Shown here: positions 1 to 8,961 of the stretch, in pieces
Position numbering within the stretch: position 1 is the first letter of the stretch
Layout of the letters: the number at the start of each line of letters is the position of its first letter
Assembly (NCBI RefSeq): GCF_001469165.1
Contig: NZ_JABX01000023.1
Coordinates: forward strand, 1 to 64,000
DNA from: Thiohalocapsa sp. ML1
GTDB lineage: Bacteria; Pseudomonadota; Gammaproteobacteria; Chromatiales; Chromatiaceae
Direction of reading: 5' to 3'
Length of the DNA: 64,000 bases
Translations under genes and position numbers: made by a program
The notes under the pieces: model-generated
The model's database searches: none
The model's input: the letters and a program-made list of their open reading frames with translations, nothing else
Told to the model about the DNA's origin: nothing

Positions 1-1528
1 TGGCATGGACACGCCTTTCTCGGCCTGCTGGATGCCGGAGACGACGCCGAGCAGCCGGAAGCCGTCGGTGGGGTCGAAGACCTTGATGGTGAGGTTGCGC
101 ACGTGGGTGAAGCCGCGGGCGCGGGCGCGCTCCCAGAGCTGGGTCAGGGCCTCGTTGAGGACGCCTTCCTGGGTCAGCGTGTTGCCCGTCGCCTACCCGG
201 TGCTGCCGGTTCCGCCGCTGGTGCTGCCCGGCGTGGTTCCGGTGCCGCCTTCGGTGCCGGTATCGCCGTTGGCGGTGCCGTCGTCCGCGCCAGTGTCAGC
301 GTCGCCAGGTTGGTCCTCGTTGGAGGTGCCGTCATCCTGCACCTTCGGCCAGATGTCGTGCTCGTGCGCGTATTCCGACGTGTAGACGAAGGACTGCTCG
401 TCGATGTGGATGCTGGCCCAGGGGTCGCCCGCCCCGCAGAGCAGGTCGCCGCGCTGGTAGACGTAGGCGCCGGCCTCGATGCCGCGGCGGATGCCCTTCA
501 CGAACACATCATCGCCGACGAGCATGGGCAGGCCGGGATCGCGGCGAAACTCCGCCCGCAGGGTCGCGGTGGTGATCTTGCCCTTCTTCAGCGGCGTGCG
601 GTCGCGGATGTAGGCGGGGGAGTCCGGGTCGTCCTCGGGCAGGCGCAGCTTGTTGTTGGCGCGCAGCACCTCGATGACCTGCTTCTGCCCCTGGCCCGGC
701 TTGTCCGATGCGCTCTGCACGTCGATGGCTGTGTGCGCGAGATCCAGGTTGGCGCCGTCGATGCGGTTGCGGGACGGGTAGAGGACATGCCGGTAGCACT
801 GCTGGATGGCGAGCGCCAGCTCCTGCTCCGAGCGGTGCCACCATTCCAGGATGCGCTCGCGCTGATGCTCGGCGAAGTCGTTGAGCTTCTCGGGGCGGCG
901 CAGCGCGTTCAGCGCCAGGCGCCAGGCCATCTTCTGCTTCATCTCCGGCTTGCGGGCCTTGTCCGCGAGCAGGAAGGCGAGGTTGTTGCGGTTGAGCCGC
1001 AGCTCCTCGCTGGCGCCCTTGTGCGCGTAGATCCGCCCGGCCAGGTCGGGCGCCACGACGTTGTCGGCGGAGACCTCCACGGCGTCGTAGCCGAGCACCA
1101 CGAGCGTGGGTTTGCCGTCGCCGGCGTCATCCGGCACCGTCGAAGGCCGCGATGCGGACGTTGCCGGCGGGTAGCAGGCTGGGGTCGATGAATTCGGCGA
1201 CGTTCTCGACGCCATCCATGCCCTGGACCGTGTGGGTCAGCGCGATCAGGCAGTGGGTCTTGCCGCCGCCGTACTGGGTGTCCAGCCGGAAGATGCAGGC
1301 GACCTGATCCGGACTGCCCGCAAGCCGCAGGCAGACGTTGCGCAGCAGGTCCCGCAGCCCACGTGTGGGGTGGGTGTTGGCGAAGAACAGGCGCGGGTCC
1401 TTGTACTCCGCGGGCGCGTCGCCGCGGAGCACCTGGGCCAGGTCGGCGGCGAAGTCCGACTCCGCGATGGTGCCTTGCAGCACGTCGTCGCGGGGGGTGC
1501 AGAGATCAAACAGCGTCGGTAATTGCAT
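1..1528 (-). pseudogene. Decayed DUF499-type ATPase (internal deletion plus in-frame stop), runs off left edge
   Basis: DUF499 proteins are large AAA-like ATPases, usually about 1000 residues and often found in phage-defence gene sets. The start at 1528 (MQLPTLFDLCTPRDD) is the typical family N-terminus, and LDTQYGGGKTH is its P-loop. The reading frame breaks near 1130-1150, just after RIAAFDG. A second frame then resumes in the C-terminal half (KPTLVVLGYDAVEV onward), so most of the ATPase core is deleted. That frame runs through an acidic Gly/Thr/Asp linker to an in-frame TAG at 193-195. Beyond the TAG the same frame continues with convincing coding sequence (GNTLTQEGVLNEALTQLWER) to the edge of the window. 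Two independent lesions make this a pseudogene. The 5' end is clear; the 3' end lies outside. Confidence 0.8.
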
Positions 1529-1828
1529 ATCCAGTCCAGGTGCGCCTTTCTCTCGTGTGGCTCGGTCAAGCTCGCTCGGGCGTCGCACCGGCCGCGCGCG
1601 TCATTGCTGTCGGCTTGCCAAGGCCCGCACCGCCGACGAGCCTACCGGGGAATCCCGCATCTGTCTACGGAACTGGTGCTGCCGGCGCGGGCCTCGCGGC
1701 GGTAGGCGGCGCTGGCACCGGCGCCCGGACGCGCGCAGCGGCGTGATCGCAACGCTCATCGGGCGTCGCACGCGCCTACGGGGCGTCCCGCCGCGGCTCC
1801 GGCGTGCGCCCGGGCTGCGCCGACCCGG
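1529..1828. other. Intergenic gap, nothing recognised
   Basis: About 300 bases between the decayed DUF499 gene and the LysR gene. No ORF here has recognisable protein content, and I see no clear promoter, repeat or RNA. Confidence 0.5.
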
Positions 1829-2749
1829 TCAGGTTCCGGTGGTCGCCGGGGGCAGCGCCCAGCGTGGCGGCAGCCGCGCGCGCAGATAGTCCACCAGGAC
1901 ATCGATGCGCCGCGGGCGTGCGCCCCGCGGCACGTGGTAGGACAGCTCGATCGGCGGCGCCTGCCAGTCTTCCAGCACCCGTGCGAAGCGTCCGCGGTGG
2001 CCGTGGCGGGGGCATTCCGCGAGCCATGACGGCAGGATGCCGATGCCGTAGCCGCGGGCAATGGCGTCGGCCAGCATGGCCACGGAGTCGAGCCGCAGGC
2101 GTGCCGGCGGCTCCAGGCTGTGCCGTTCGCCGCGCTCGGCGTGCTCCAGGACGACCGGCCCGGTGTCGGCGGCGAGGCCGATCCAGGTGCAGGCCGAGAT
2201 CGCGTGCGGATGGTCGAGCCGGCAGCAGGGGCCGTGAGGCGCCGCGGCCGTGTAGACGCGCCGGTGCCAGCGCCCGAGCGGCGTGCGCCGCAGCTCGGGC
2301 AGCGTGCGGGTGTCGCAGGCGAGCCACAGGTCCGTCGCCCCGGCCGGCGGCAGACCGGCGGGCGGCAGCACCGAGACGGCCATGTGCACCCGCGGATGCT
2401 CGGCGAGAAACTCGTTCAGCGTCCGCGTCGCCCAGCCCTGCGCGAAGGCCGGATCGATCCGCACCCGCACGCTGCCCAGCATCTCCTGCGACAGGGCCGC
2501 GACCGAGCGCCGGGCTTCCTCGGCCAGCGCGAGGATGCGCTCCGCATAGCCGGCGTAGCAGGTGCCGGCGTCGTTCACCGCCAGCCGCCCGGTGTCCTGG
2601 CGCGTGAGCGGCTGCCCGAGCTCCGCCTCCAGCGCGGCGAGTCGGCGGCTGAGGGTCGATTTCGGCCATGCCAGCGTGCGCGCCGCCGCGGTGAGGTTGC
2701 CCTCCTCACGCAGGGCCAGCAGCGCCCGCAGGGCCTCGAGGTCCGCCAT
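1829..2749 (-). CDS. LysR-family transcriptional regulator
   Basis: DNA-binding regulator of about 306 residues, the usual LysR length. The N-terminal winged helix is clear: NLTAAARTLAWPKSTLSRRLAALEAELGQPL, read in pieces over residues 17-50. A type-2 periplasmic-binding-like effector domain follows. I chose the start at 2749 (MADLEALRALLALREEGN) because the longer frame to 2818 only adds residues read through the upstream tandem repeat. The gene is divergent from the TonB-dependent receptor at 2897, with about 150 bp between them, the usual layout for a LysR protein acting on its neighbour. The effector is unknown; given the neighbour, an iron- or haem-related or redox signal is possible, but that is inference. 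Confidence 0.85.
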   Translation of the reverse strand: MADLEALRALLALREEGNLTAAARTLAWPKSTLSRRLAALEAELGQPLTRQDTGRLAVNDAGTCYAGYAERILALAEEARRSVAALSQEMLGSVRVRIDPAFAQGWATRTLNEFLAEHPRVHMAVSVLPPAGLPPAGATDLWLACDTRTLPELRRTPLGRWHRRVYTAAAPHGPCCRLDHPHAISACTWIGLAADTGPVVLEHAERGERHSLEPPARLRLDSVAMLADAIARGYGIGILPSWLAECPRHGHRGRFARVLEDWQAPPIELSYHVPRGARPRRIDVLVDYLRARLPPRWALPPATTGT

Positions 2750-2761
2750 GCTTGTTACCTT

Positions 2762-2803
2762 CTTGCAACGACATTCTTGCAACGACATTCCTGCAACGAT
2801 CTG
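2762..2803. repeat. Three tandem 14-bp units upstream of lysR
   Basis: The unit CTTGCAACGACATT occurs at 2762-2775 and 2776-2789, followed by a diverged third unit (CCTGCAACGATCTG) at 2790-2803. The array is 13 bp upstream of the LysR start codon, so it lies in that gene's leader or promoter. It could be an operator array or slipped-strand repeat growth. Confidence 0.75.
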
Positions 2804-2856
2804 TTCCGCGAATCGCACTTCTCGACGTGCCGCTGTGGCACTAACATCGACAGCAC

Positions 2857-2875
2857 TTAATGAGAATCATTCTAA
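2857..2875 (+). promoter_or_regulatory. Fur-box-like site before the TonB-dependent receptor
   Basis: TTAATGAGAATCATTCTAA contains the inverted arms AATGA-GAA-TCATT and matches the core of the classical Fur box (ATAATGATAATCATTAT). It ends 21 bp before the receptor start at 2897, where Fur would block transcription. No experimental support; assigned by resemblance. Confidence 0.7.
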
Positions 2876-2896
2876 CCTAGACCGAGGCGCGCGACG

Positions 2897-4879
2897 ATGA
2901 CACCCGAGCAGTACGTGAAACCTGTCGCTGCATTCCTGATCACGGCGCTGCCGGCGGCCGCCGCGGCGCAGCCGGACACCGGCGCCGAGGTGTCGCTGCC
3001 GACGATTCAGGTGGAGGCGGTGGACCAGATTACGGGGCGCGAGATCCCCATCGCCACCGTGCAGCGCACGCTGGCCGCGGACATGGCGGACGTGCTGCGG
3101 GCGGACCCGTCGGTGCGCATCGGCGGCGGCGCGCGCAACGCCCAGCGCATTTACCTGCGCGGCATCGAGGGCAGCAATCTCAACATCACCATCAATGGTG
3201 CGCGACAGGGGCGGTCGCTGCACCAGCACCGCGGCGGCATCGGCGGCATCGACCCGGATCTGCTGAAGCAGGTGGACATCATCACCGGCCCGTCGGCGGA
3301 CCTGGGGCCGGGCGCGCTCGGCGGCGCCATCCGCTTCGAGACCGTCGATGCGCAGGACCTGCTCGCGCCCGGGCGCGCGGTCGGCACCGCGGTGAAGGCG
3401 GGCTATGCCAGCGCGGACCAAGCGGAGCTGGGGAGCCTGACCTTCTACGGCCTGCTGGAGGAGCACCTGGGGCTGCTGGCCCACGTGTCCGCCGCCAATC
3501 GCGAGGACTACCGCATCGGCGGCGGCGGCCGGGTGCCGAACACGGCCGGGCAGGACCGGGACTACGTCTTCAAGGCGACGCTGCTGGATCTGGCCGACCA
3601 CAGCCTGCGGCTGGGCTTGGAGCGCAACACCAACTCGGGGCTGTATCTCTTCGGCAGCCACGGCAGCGACATGGGTTACCCGCCGGCGGGCGCAGTGGCG
3701 GACTACCAGATCATGTCCCGCGATACCGCGACGTTGCAGCACCGCTATCGGCCGGACAATCCGCTGATCGATACCCGCTTCGAGCTCTACGCCAACGACA
3801 ACACGCTGGATAACGAGGACCGCAACAGCGAGGTCGCGAGCGAGGAGGTCGGCGGCAGCCTGCGCAACGTCGCGCTGTTCAGCATCGGCCCCACCGAGCA
3901 CCAGCTCACCGTCGGCGCGGACTACTACGACGAGAGCGCCATCAGCCGCCCGGCCGACGGCAGCCGAATCGAGAACGGCTCGCGCAACCTGGGGCTGTTC
4001 CTGCAGGAGCGGGTGCGGCTGCACCGGCTCAGCCTATCGCTGGGGGCGCGCTTCGACGACTACTCCGCGGACTACGGCCCGGAGACGGTGACGGGCGACC
4101 ACATCTCGCCGAACGCCGGTGCCGAGCTGCGCCTGTTCCAGGGGCTGAGCGCCTTCGCGGCCTATGGCGAGGCGGTGCGCGGCAGCGGCCTGATCCCGGT
4201 GGGCTGGCTGTCCAACGTGGATGCCTCCACCAACTTCAACGACGGCAAGCCCTTCGACGCGGAGAAGTCCATCCAGCGCGAGACCGGCCTGCGCTGGCTG
4301 GCGGAGGGCGTGCTGCGGCCGGACGCGGCGCTCGATGCCGAGCTGACCCTGTTCGACACCCGCATCCGCAACACCATCGAGCGGGTCGGCGGCGGCGGCG
4401 GCCCGGTGGCCAAGATCATCAGCAACCCCGACACGATCAAGTCGCAGGGCTTCGAGGTCCGCACCGGCTGGAGCTGGCGCAGCTTCGTCACCCGGCTGGG
4501 CTACACGAGCGTCGACACCACCGACAGCGACGGCAACCCGGTCGGCATCATCCGGCGCAAAGCGGCGAGCAGCGGCGATCAGTTCGTCTGGGACAGCAGT
4601 TGGAGCCCGCGCGAGGATCTCATGCTCGGCTGGACCCTCACCGCGGTGGCGGGGCTCGACGACGTGCCGGAGGGCGACGACGAGCGCCCCGGCTACACCC
4701 TGTTCGACATCCAGGCGCAATGGCAGCCGCCGGCGCTGCGCAACCTGACCCTGGCGCTCGCCGTGCACAACCTGTTTGACCGCCGCTACAGCGACCAGAC
4801 CTCCATCGCCAGCAGCCGGACCGGGATCATCCACGAGCCCGGCCGCGATATCCGCCTGGCGCTGACCTACCGGTTCTGA
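2897..4879 (+). CDS. TonB-dependent outer-membrane receptor (haem/siderophore type)
   Basis: Outer-membrane gated channel that imports an iron complex, powered by TonB-ExbB-ExbD. The 660 residues fit the family. A signal peptide occupies about residues 1-24. A plug domain follows, with RIYLRGIEGSNLNITINGARQ and then VDIITGPSADLGPGALGGAIRF, the usual plug signatures. A long beta-barrel ends in HNLFDRRY and a terminal Phe (LALTYRF), as in outer-membrane barrels. The C-terminal arrangement (NLFDRRYSDQ, then HEPGR) is typical of haem and siderophore receptors; the substrate cannot be fixed by eye. A Fur-like box just upstream and a TonB operon downstream support an iron role. Confidence 0.9.
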   Translation: MTPEQYVKPVAAFLITALPAAAAAQPDTGAEVSLPTIQVEAVDQITGREIPIATVQRTLAADMADVLRADPSVRIGGGARNAQRIYLRGIEGSNLNITINGARQGRSLHQHRGGIGGIDPDLLKQVDIITGPSADLGPGALGGAIRFETVDAQDLLAPGRAVGTAVKAGYASADQAELGSLTFYGLLEEHLGLLAHVSAANREDYRIGGGGRVPNTAGQDRDYVFKATLLDLADHSLRLGLERNTNSGLYLFGSHGSDMGYPPAGAVADYQIMSRDTATLQHRYRPDNPLIDTRFELYANDNTLDNEDRNSEVASEEVGGSLRNVALFSIGPTEHQLTVGADYYDESAISRPADGSRIENGSRNLGLFLQERVRLHRLSLSLGARFDDYSADYGPETVTGDHISPNAGAELRLFQGLSAFAAYGEAVRGSGLIPVGWLSNVDASTNFNDGKPFDAEKSIQRETGLRWLAEGVLRPDAALDAELTLFDTRIRNTIERVGGGGGPVAKIISNPDTIKSQGFEVRTGWSWRSFVTRLGYTSVDTTDSDGNPVGIIRRKAASSGDQFVWDSSWSPREDLMLGWTLTAVAGLDDVPEGDDERPGYTLFDIQAQWQPPALRNLTLALAVHNLFDRRYSDQTSIASSRTGIIHEPGRDIRLALTYRF

Positions 4880-4892
4880 CCGCAACGAAAAC

Positions 4893-4912
4893 GGCCGGCG
4901 TGCGCGCCGGCC
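4893..4912 (+). terminator. Hairpin after the receptor gene
   Basis: Perfect stem GGCCGGCG-TGCG-CGCCGGCC, 13 bp after the receptor stop, with an A-run just before it. There is no T-run after the stem, so it may be a weak or Rho-assisted terminator, or only an mRNA-stabilising hairpin. Confidence 0.45.
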
Positions 4913-5050
4913 ATCGGGATCGAAATCGAAATCTGGATCGGAATCGAAATCCTACCCCTAACCGCATTTGCCTCAAGCGGCGTCGATGTGCGGAACCCTT
5001 GTGTCGTGCGATATCGCTCCCCGTCGATACCGATACCGATACCGATACCG
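4913..5050. repeat. ATCNNN hexamer arrays in the receptor-methylase gap
   Basis: From 4913 to 4948 the sequence is six hexamers beginning ATC (ATCGGG, ATCGAA, ATCGAA, ATCTGG, ATCGGA, ATCGAA). From 5025 to 5050 it is four copies of CGATAC plus CG. The same hexamer style recurs near 47753 and 52751. The arrays fill most of the gap before the gene at 5087. Confidence 0.8.
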
Positions 5051-5086
5051 CTTGTTTTTGAGCTTCACTAAAGAGAGCACCACCCC

Positions 5087-6001
5087 ATGATCGCCACCCC
5101 CAACGCGGCGCGGCACGCCGCGCTGTCGCTGCTGACCTGTCTCGCGCTCGGCAGCGGCCCCCTCGCCGCCGACGACCCCGAGCCGCCGGCCGCGGCGAGC
5201 GCGCCGGCGGGCCAGCTCTACCTCGTCAGCGTCGGCATCGGCGACTCGGACAACATGACCTTGCGTGCGCAGAAGACCATTGCCGGGGCGGACATCGTCT
5301 TCGGCATGCAGATGGTGCTGGAGCAGCACGCCGCGCTGCTCGGGGGCAAGGCCGTCTACGAGGCCGGCCACGGGCTGTTCCGCGAGCTGCCGCCGCGCCC
5401 GACGGCACCGCCGGGCAGCCCGGACGCCGACGCCGCCCGACAGCGCGACGGCGAAGACCGCCCCGCGCTGGAGGCGCAAGCGCGCCGGGTCATCCGCGAC
5501 GCCGTGGCCGCGGGCAAGACGGTGGCGGTGCTGGATTATGGCGACCCGATGATCTTCGGCCCGCACACCGGGTATCTGAGCGAGTTCGCGGACCTGAGCC
5601 CGGTGGTCGTCCCCGGCATCTCGAGCTTCAACGCCGCGAACGCGGCCCTGCGGCGCAGCCCCACCGGGGGCGTCGGCAGCCAGGCGGTGATCCTGACCCG
5701 GCCGCCGCGCGGCGAGGCCGAAGACGGGCGCGCGGAGACCTTCCGGACCTTGGCTGCGAGCCCCTCGACCCTGGTGCTCTTCACCATGCGCACGAAGCTG
5801 CCGGAGCTGGTGGCGCAGCTCAAGGCGAGCCGCCCGGGCGACACGCCCATCGCTATCGTTTTCTACGCCGGGTTCAGCGCCCGGGAGCGGGTGCTGACGG
5901 CGACCCTCGACAGCATCCTCGCGGCGGTCGGCGACGCGCCGCTGCCGTTCGCGCACCTGATCTACGTCGGCGAGTTTCTGCAAGGAGCGTCGCCGGAATG
6001 A
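5087..6001 (+). CDS. Exported tetrapyrrole-methylase-like protein
   Basis: 304 residues. LYLVSVGIGDSDNMTLRAQK (about residues 45-64) matches the N-terminal fold of corrin/porphyrin SAM-methylases (VGxGxGDPxxLTxxA). Further family-like blocks are AVLDYGDPMIFGP and VVVPGISSFNAANAALRR. The proteins known best in this family are cytoplasmic, but this one begins with a convincing signal peptide (residues 1-28, positive start, hydrophobic core, cleavage near LAADD). A Pro/Ala linker and an inserted charged loop (about 105-135) are also unusual. It lies between a TonB-dependent receptor and an APC permease, overlapping the latter by 4 bp. The role may be binding or modifying a tetrapyrrole in the periplasm, but SAM is not expected there, so enzyme activity is doubtful. 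Confidence 0.7.
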   Translation: MIATPNAARHAALSLLTCLALGSGPLAADDPEPPAAASAPAGQLYLVSVGIGDSDNMTLRAQKTIAGADIVFGMQMVLEQHAALLGGKAVYEAGHGLFRELPPRPTAPPGSPDADAARQRDGEDRPALEAQARRVIRDAVAAGKTVAVLDYGDPMIFGPHTGYLSEFADLSPVVVPGISSFNAANAALRRSPTGGVGSQAVILTRPPRGEAEDGRAETFRTLAASPSTLVLFTMRTKLPELVAQLKASRPGDTPIAIVFYAGFSARERVLTATLDSILAAVGDAPLPFAHLIYVGEFLQGASPE

Positions 6002-7428
6002 GCGTCGCCGGAACCAGTGTCGCCGGAACCAGCGCCGCCGGACCCGGCGCCGCCGAGCCCCGCGAGCTGCGCCGCGAGATCGGGCCGGGCTCGGCCACCG
6101 TGCTGGTCATCGCCAACATGATCGGCAGCGGCATCTTCACCACCTCGGGCTTCATCCTCGCGGAGCTGGGCAGCCCGCAGGCGCTGCTGCTGTGCTGGCT
6201 GCTCGGCGGCCTGTTCGCGCTCGCCGGCGCGCTCTGCTACGGCGAGCTCGGCGCCATGCTACCGCACGCCGGGGGCGAGTACGCCTACCTGCGCGAGGCC
6301 TTCGGCCCGCTGCCGGCCTTCCTGTCCGGCTGGGTCTCGCTCATCGTCGGCTTCTCGGCCCCCATCGCCGCGGCGGCCATCGCCTTTGCGACCTACTTGC
6401 TCGGCGGCGCCGGTGAGCCCTGGCTGGTGCTCGGGCCGGCGGCGCGGCCCTGGCTCACGCTGTCGGCGGTGACGGTGCTGGCCTGCGCCGCGGTGGTGCT
6501 CTTGTCTTTGGTGCACATCCACAGCCTGCGTCTGGGGCAGGGCGTGCAGAACGGGCTCACCGCCTTCAAGCTCGGTTTCATCGTCGTGTTCATCGCCGCC
6601 GGGCTCGCGCTCGGCCGCGGCGACCTCGGGCACCTGGACCTGGCCCTGCCGGACGCGGGGGCCTCCGGCGGCGGCTTCGCGGTGGCGCTGATCTTCGTCT
6701 CCTTCGCCTACAGCGGCTGGAACGCCGCCGCCTATGTGGGCGCCGAGATCCGCCGGCCCGGGCGCAACCTGCCGCTCGCGCTCATCCTCGGTACGCTCGT
6801 GGTCATGCTCTTGTATCTGCTGCTGAACCTGGTCTACGTCTATGCCCTGCCGCCGGCGGCGATGGACGGGATGCTGGAGATCGGCACCGGCGCCGCGACG
6901 GCGCTGTTCGGCCCCGGCGTCGGCACCCTGGTGGGGCTCGCCATCGCGCTCGGCCTGCTGTCGGTGATGAGCGCGATGATCATGGCCGGCCCGCGGGTCT
7001 ACTTCGCGATGGCGCGCGACGGCGTCTTCTTCCGCCGCTTCGGCAGCGTGCACGCCGAGCGCCGCACGCCGGTGCAGGCCATCGTGCTGCAGGCGCTCAT
7101 CGCCATCGGCATGATCCTGGGCGCCGCCTACGACGCGCTGCTGATCTACATCGGCTTCACGCTGACCTTGTCGTCGCTGCTGACGGTGGCGGGCCTGCTG
7201 CGGCTGCGCCGCCGGCAGCCCGGCTGGGCGCGGCCTTATCGCACCTTCGGCTACCCGCTGACGCCGCTCCTGTTCATCGGCGGCAGCCTGTGGATTCTGC
7301 TCTACACCCTCGCTAGCCGGCCGGTGGTGGGGCTGTACGGGCTCGGCACGTTGCTGCTGGGCGCGATCCTGTATCGTTTGCTGCAATCTATCGTGAATGC
7401 GAAAGCATCGCATTACGTTTTGCGCTAA
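5998..7428 (+). CDS. APC-family amino acid permease
   Basis: Inner-membrane transporter of 476 residues with about 12 hydrophobic segments. ANMIGSGIFTTSGFI in the first membrane helix is the APC substrate-binding signature (GSGIF), and GELGAMLPHAGGEYAYLREAFG is typical of helix 2-3 in basic/neutral amino acid permeases. The start overlaps the upstream methylase-like gene (ATGA), so the two are probably co-translated. The N-terminus carries a tandem SVAGTSVAGTSAAG repeat, probably replication slippage. The substrate is not determined. Its place in an iron operon is odd; it may import an amino-acid-like precursor or metal chelate. Confidence 0.85.
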   Translation: MSVAGTSVAGTSAAGPGAAEPRELRREIGPGSATVLVIANMIGSGIFTTSGFILAELGSPQALLLCWLLGGLFALAGALCYGELGAMLPHAGGEYAYLREAFGPLPAFLSGWVSLIVGFSAPIAAAAIAFATYLLGGAGEPWLVLGPAARPWLTLSAVTVLACAAVVLLSLVHIHSLRLGQGVQNGLTAFKLGFIVVFIAAGLALGRGDLGHLDLALPDAGASGGGFAVALIFVSFAYSGWNAAAYVGAEIRRPGRNLPLALILGTLVVMLLYLLLNLVYVYALPPAAMDGMLEIGTGAATALFGPGVGTLVGLAIALGLLSVMSAMIMAGPRVYFAMARDGVFFRRFGSVHAERRTPVQAIVLQALIAIGMILGAAYDALLIYIGFTLTLSSLLTVAGLLRLRRRQPGWARPYRTFGYPLTPLLFIGGSLWILLYTLASRPVVGLYGLGTLLLGAILYRLLQSIVNAKASHYVLR

Positions 7429-7505
7429 ACTTCTGTCCGGCGCCGCGTGAGGGTGCGGCGCCCTGGCAGATCGCCATGATCCACCTCGCGACCGAACCAA
7501 CGCCC

Positions 7506-8072
7506 ATGCACGGCCGAACGAAACATTGCCCTTCGCCGGGCTGCCTGTCTGCAACCGTCGGTGCTCGTCACCTGGCCGTGGGCTTGGTGCTGCTGGCCGC
7601 CGTGACCGCGGCGCCGGCGGGGGAACCGGCGGCGGCGACGGCGGTGCCGGGCGACGCATCGACGAGCGCAGCGAAGCCCGCGATCGAGACCCCGCAACCC
7701 GCTGCCGGCGATAAGGCAGCCGCCGACCCCATCGAGATCGAGCTGAACCGCCTGGAGCCGGGCAAGGACGCCTGCCGCCCGTACCTGGTGTTTCGCAATC
7801 GGGGCGACGCGGCGCTCGCCGCCTTCACGCTGGAGCTGGTGCTGTTCGACGGCGAGGGCTTCATCAAGCAGCAGTTCACCCTCGATGCCGCGCCGCTGCC
7901 GGCGGGCAAGACCAGCGTCAAGCTGTTCGAGATCCCGGGCGTGGATTGCACCGCCATCGGGCGGATTCTGCTCAATCAGGTGACCGCCTGCGCGGGTGCC
8001 GACGGCGCGCTGCCGGACTGCATGGCGCGCATCCGGGCGTCGTCGCGGGTGCCGGTGGACTTCTTCAAGTAA
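7506..8072 (+). CDS. Periplasmic protein leading the ExbB/ExbD/TonB operon
   Basis: 188 residues from ATG 7506 (a longer reading starts at 7476). Residues 14-38 form a signal peptide (HLAVGLVLLAAVTAAPA). An Ala/Pro-rich linker follows, then a beta-sandwich-like domain with ELNRLEPGKDACRPYLVFRNRGD and a second Cys in GVDCTAIG. Two further cysteines occur in VTACAGADGALPDC. I recognise it only as the conserved hypothetical often found just upstream of exbB-exbD-tonB in proteobacteria. It lies 19 bp before exbB and probably acts with the TonB complex in the periplasm. No enzymatic motif is visible. Confidence 0.7.
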   Translation: MHGRTKHCPSPGCLSATVGARHLAVGLVLLAAVTAAPAGEPAAATAVPGDASTSAAKPAIETPQPAAGDKAAADPIEIELNRLEPGKDACRPYLVFRNRGDAALAAFTLELVLFDGEGFIKQQFTLDAAPLPAGKTSVKLFEIPGVDCTAIGRILLNQVTACAGADGALPDCMARIRASSRVPVDFFK

Positions 8073-8091
8073 GCGACGGGTGCTCAGCCTC

Positions 8092-8961
8092 ATGACCGAC
8101 CTCACCGACAGTGCAGCGGCGATGCCCGAGGCCGCCGACGCCGCCACCGCCTCGACGGGCGCGAACGCCACGGCCGCAGCCGACGCCGCGCTCGGTACGG
8201 CCGCCAACGGCGACCCGTTCGCCGGGCTCTGGTCCGCCGCCGCCGACGGCCTGCCGGGCACGGCGGCGCTCGGCGCCGTCGGGGCGCGGCTGCAAGAGTT
8301 GCTCGCGGCCGGCGGCCCGGTGGTAGCGGTGCTCGGGGTGCTGTCCGTCATCGCGCTCGCCGTCGTGCTGCTGAAGCTCTGGCAGTTTCAGCGCGTGCAG
8401 CTCGACCGCCTCGGCCCGGCGCAGGCCGCCCTCGCGCGCTGGCAGGCCGGCGACACCGCGGGCGCCATCGCACAGGTCGCCGGCAGCAGGCAGCCGGTGG
8501 CGCGCCTGCTGGAGGTCGCGCTCACGGCGCTCGCGCGCCCGGCGGTGGACCTTGCCCTGTTGCGCGAGGAGCTCGCCCGCATCGCCGCCGCCGAGCTGGA
8601 GCGGCTGCGCAGCCACCTGCGCATGCTGGAGCTCATCGGCACCCTGAGCCCGCTGCTCGGTCTGCTCGGCACCGTGCTCGGCATGATTGAGGCGTTCCAG
8701 CGCCTGCAGGCCGCGGGCAGCCAGGTGGACCCGGCGATCCTGTCCGGCGGCATCTGGCAGGCGCTCCTGACCACTGCGGTGGGCCTGACGGTGGCCATCC
8801 CGGTGGTGCTGGCACACGCCTGGCTGGAGCGGCGCGTGGATCATTGCGGCCACCGCATGGAAGATGCGGCCACAAGGGTATTCACACGCGCCGTTGCGGT
8901 GCCCGCGCCAGTGACCGCGGCGCCGGCGGCCGCCGCGCTCGAGGTCGGCTATGCGACTTGA
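8092..8961 (+). CDS. exbB: ExbB/TolQ/MotA-family proton channel protein
   Basis: Inner-membrane proton-channel subunit that, with ExbD, energises TonB. 289 residues. An Ala-rich N-terminal extension (about 60 residues) precedes TM1 (VVAVLGVLSVIALAVVLLKLW). The conserved MotA/TolQ/ExbB block follows: ELIGTLSPLLGLLGTVLGMI, then ILSGGIWQALLTTAVGLTVAIPVVLAH. ATG 8092 is chosen because the longer frame reads through the preceding gene. Its end overlaps exbD by 11 bp, indicating translational coupling. Confidence 0.92.
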   Translation: MTDLTDSAAAMPEAADAATASTGANATAAADAALGTAANGDPFAGLWSAAADGLPGTAALGAVGARLQELLAAGGPVVAVLGVLSVIALAVVLLKLWQFQRVQLDRLGPAQAALARWQAGDTAGAIAQVAGSRQPVARLLEVALTALARPAVDLALLREELARIAAAELERLRSHLRMLELIGTLSPLLGLLGTVLGMIEAFQRLQAAGSQVDPAILSGGIWQALLTTAVGLTVAIPVVLAHAWLERRVDHCGHRMEDAATRVFTRAVAVPAPVTAAPAAAALEVGYAT

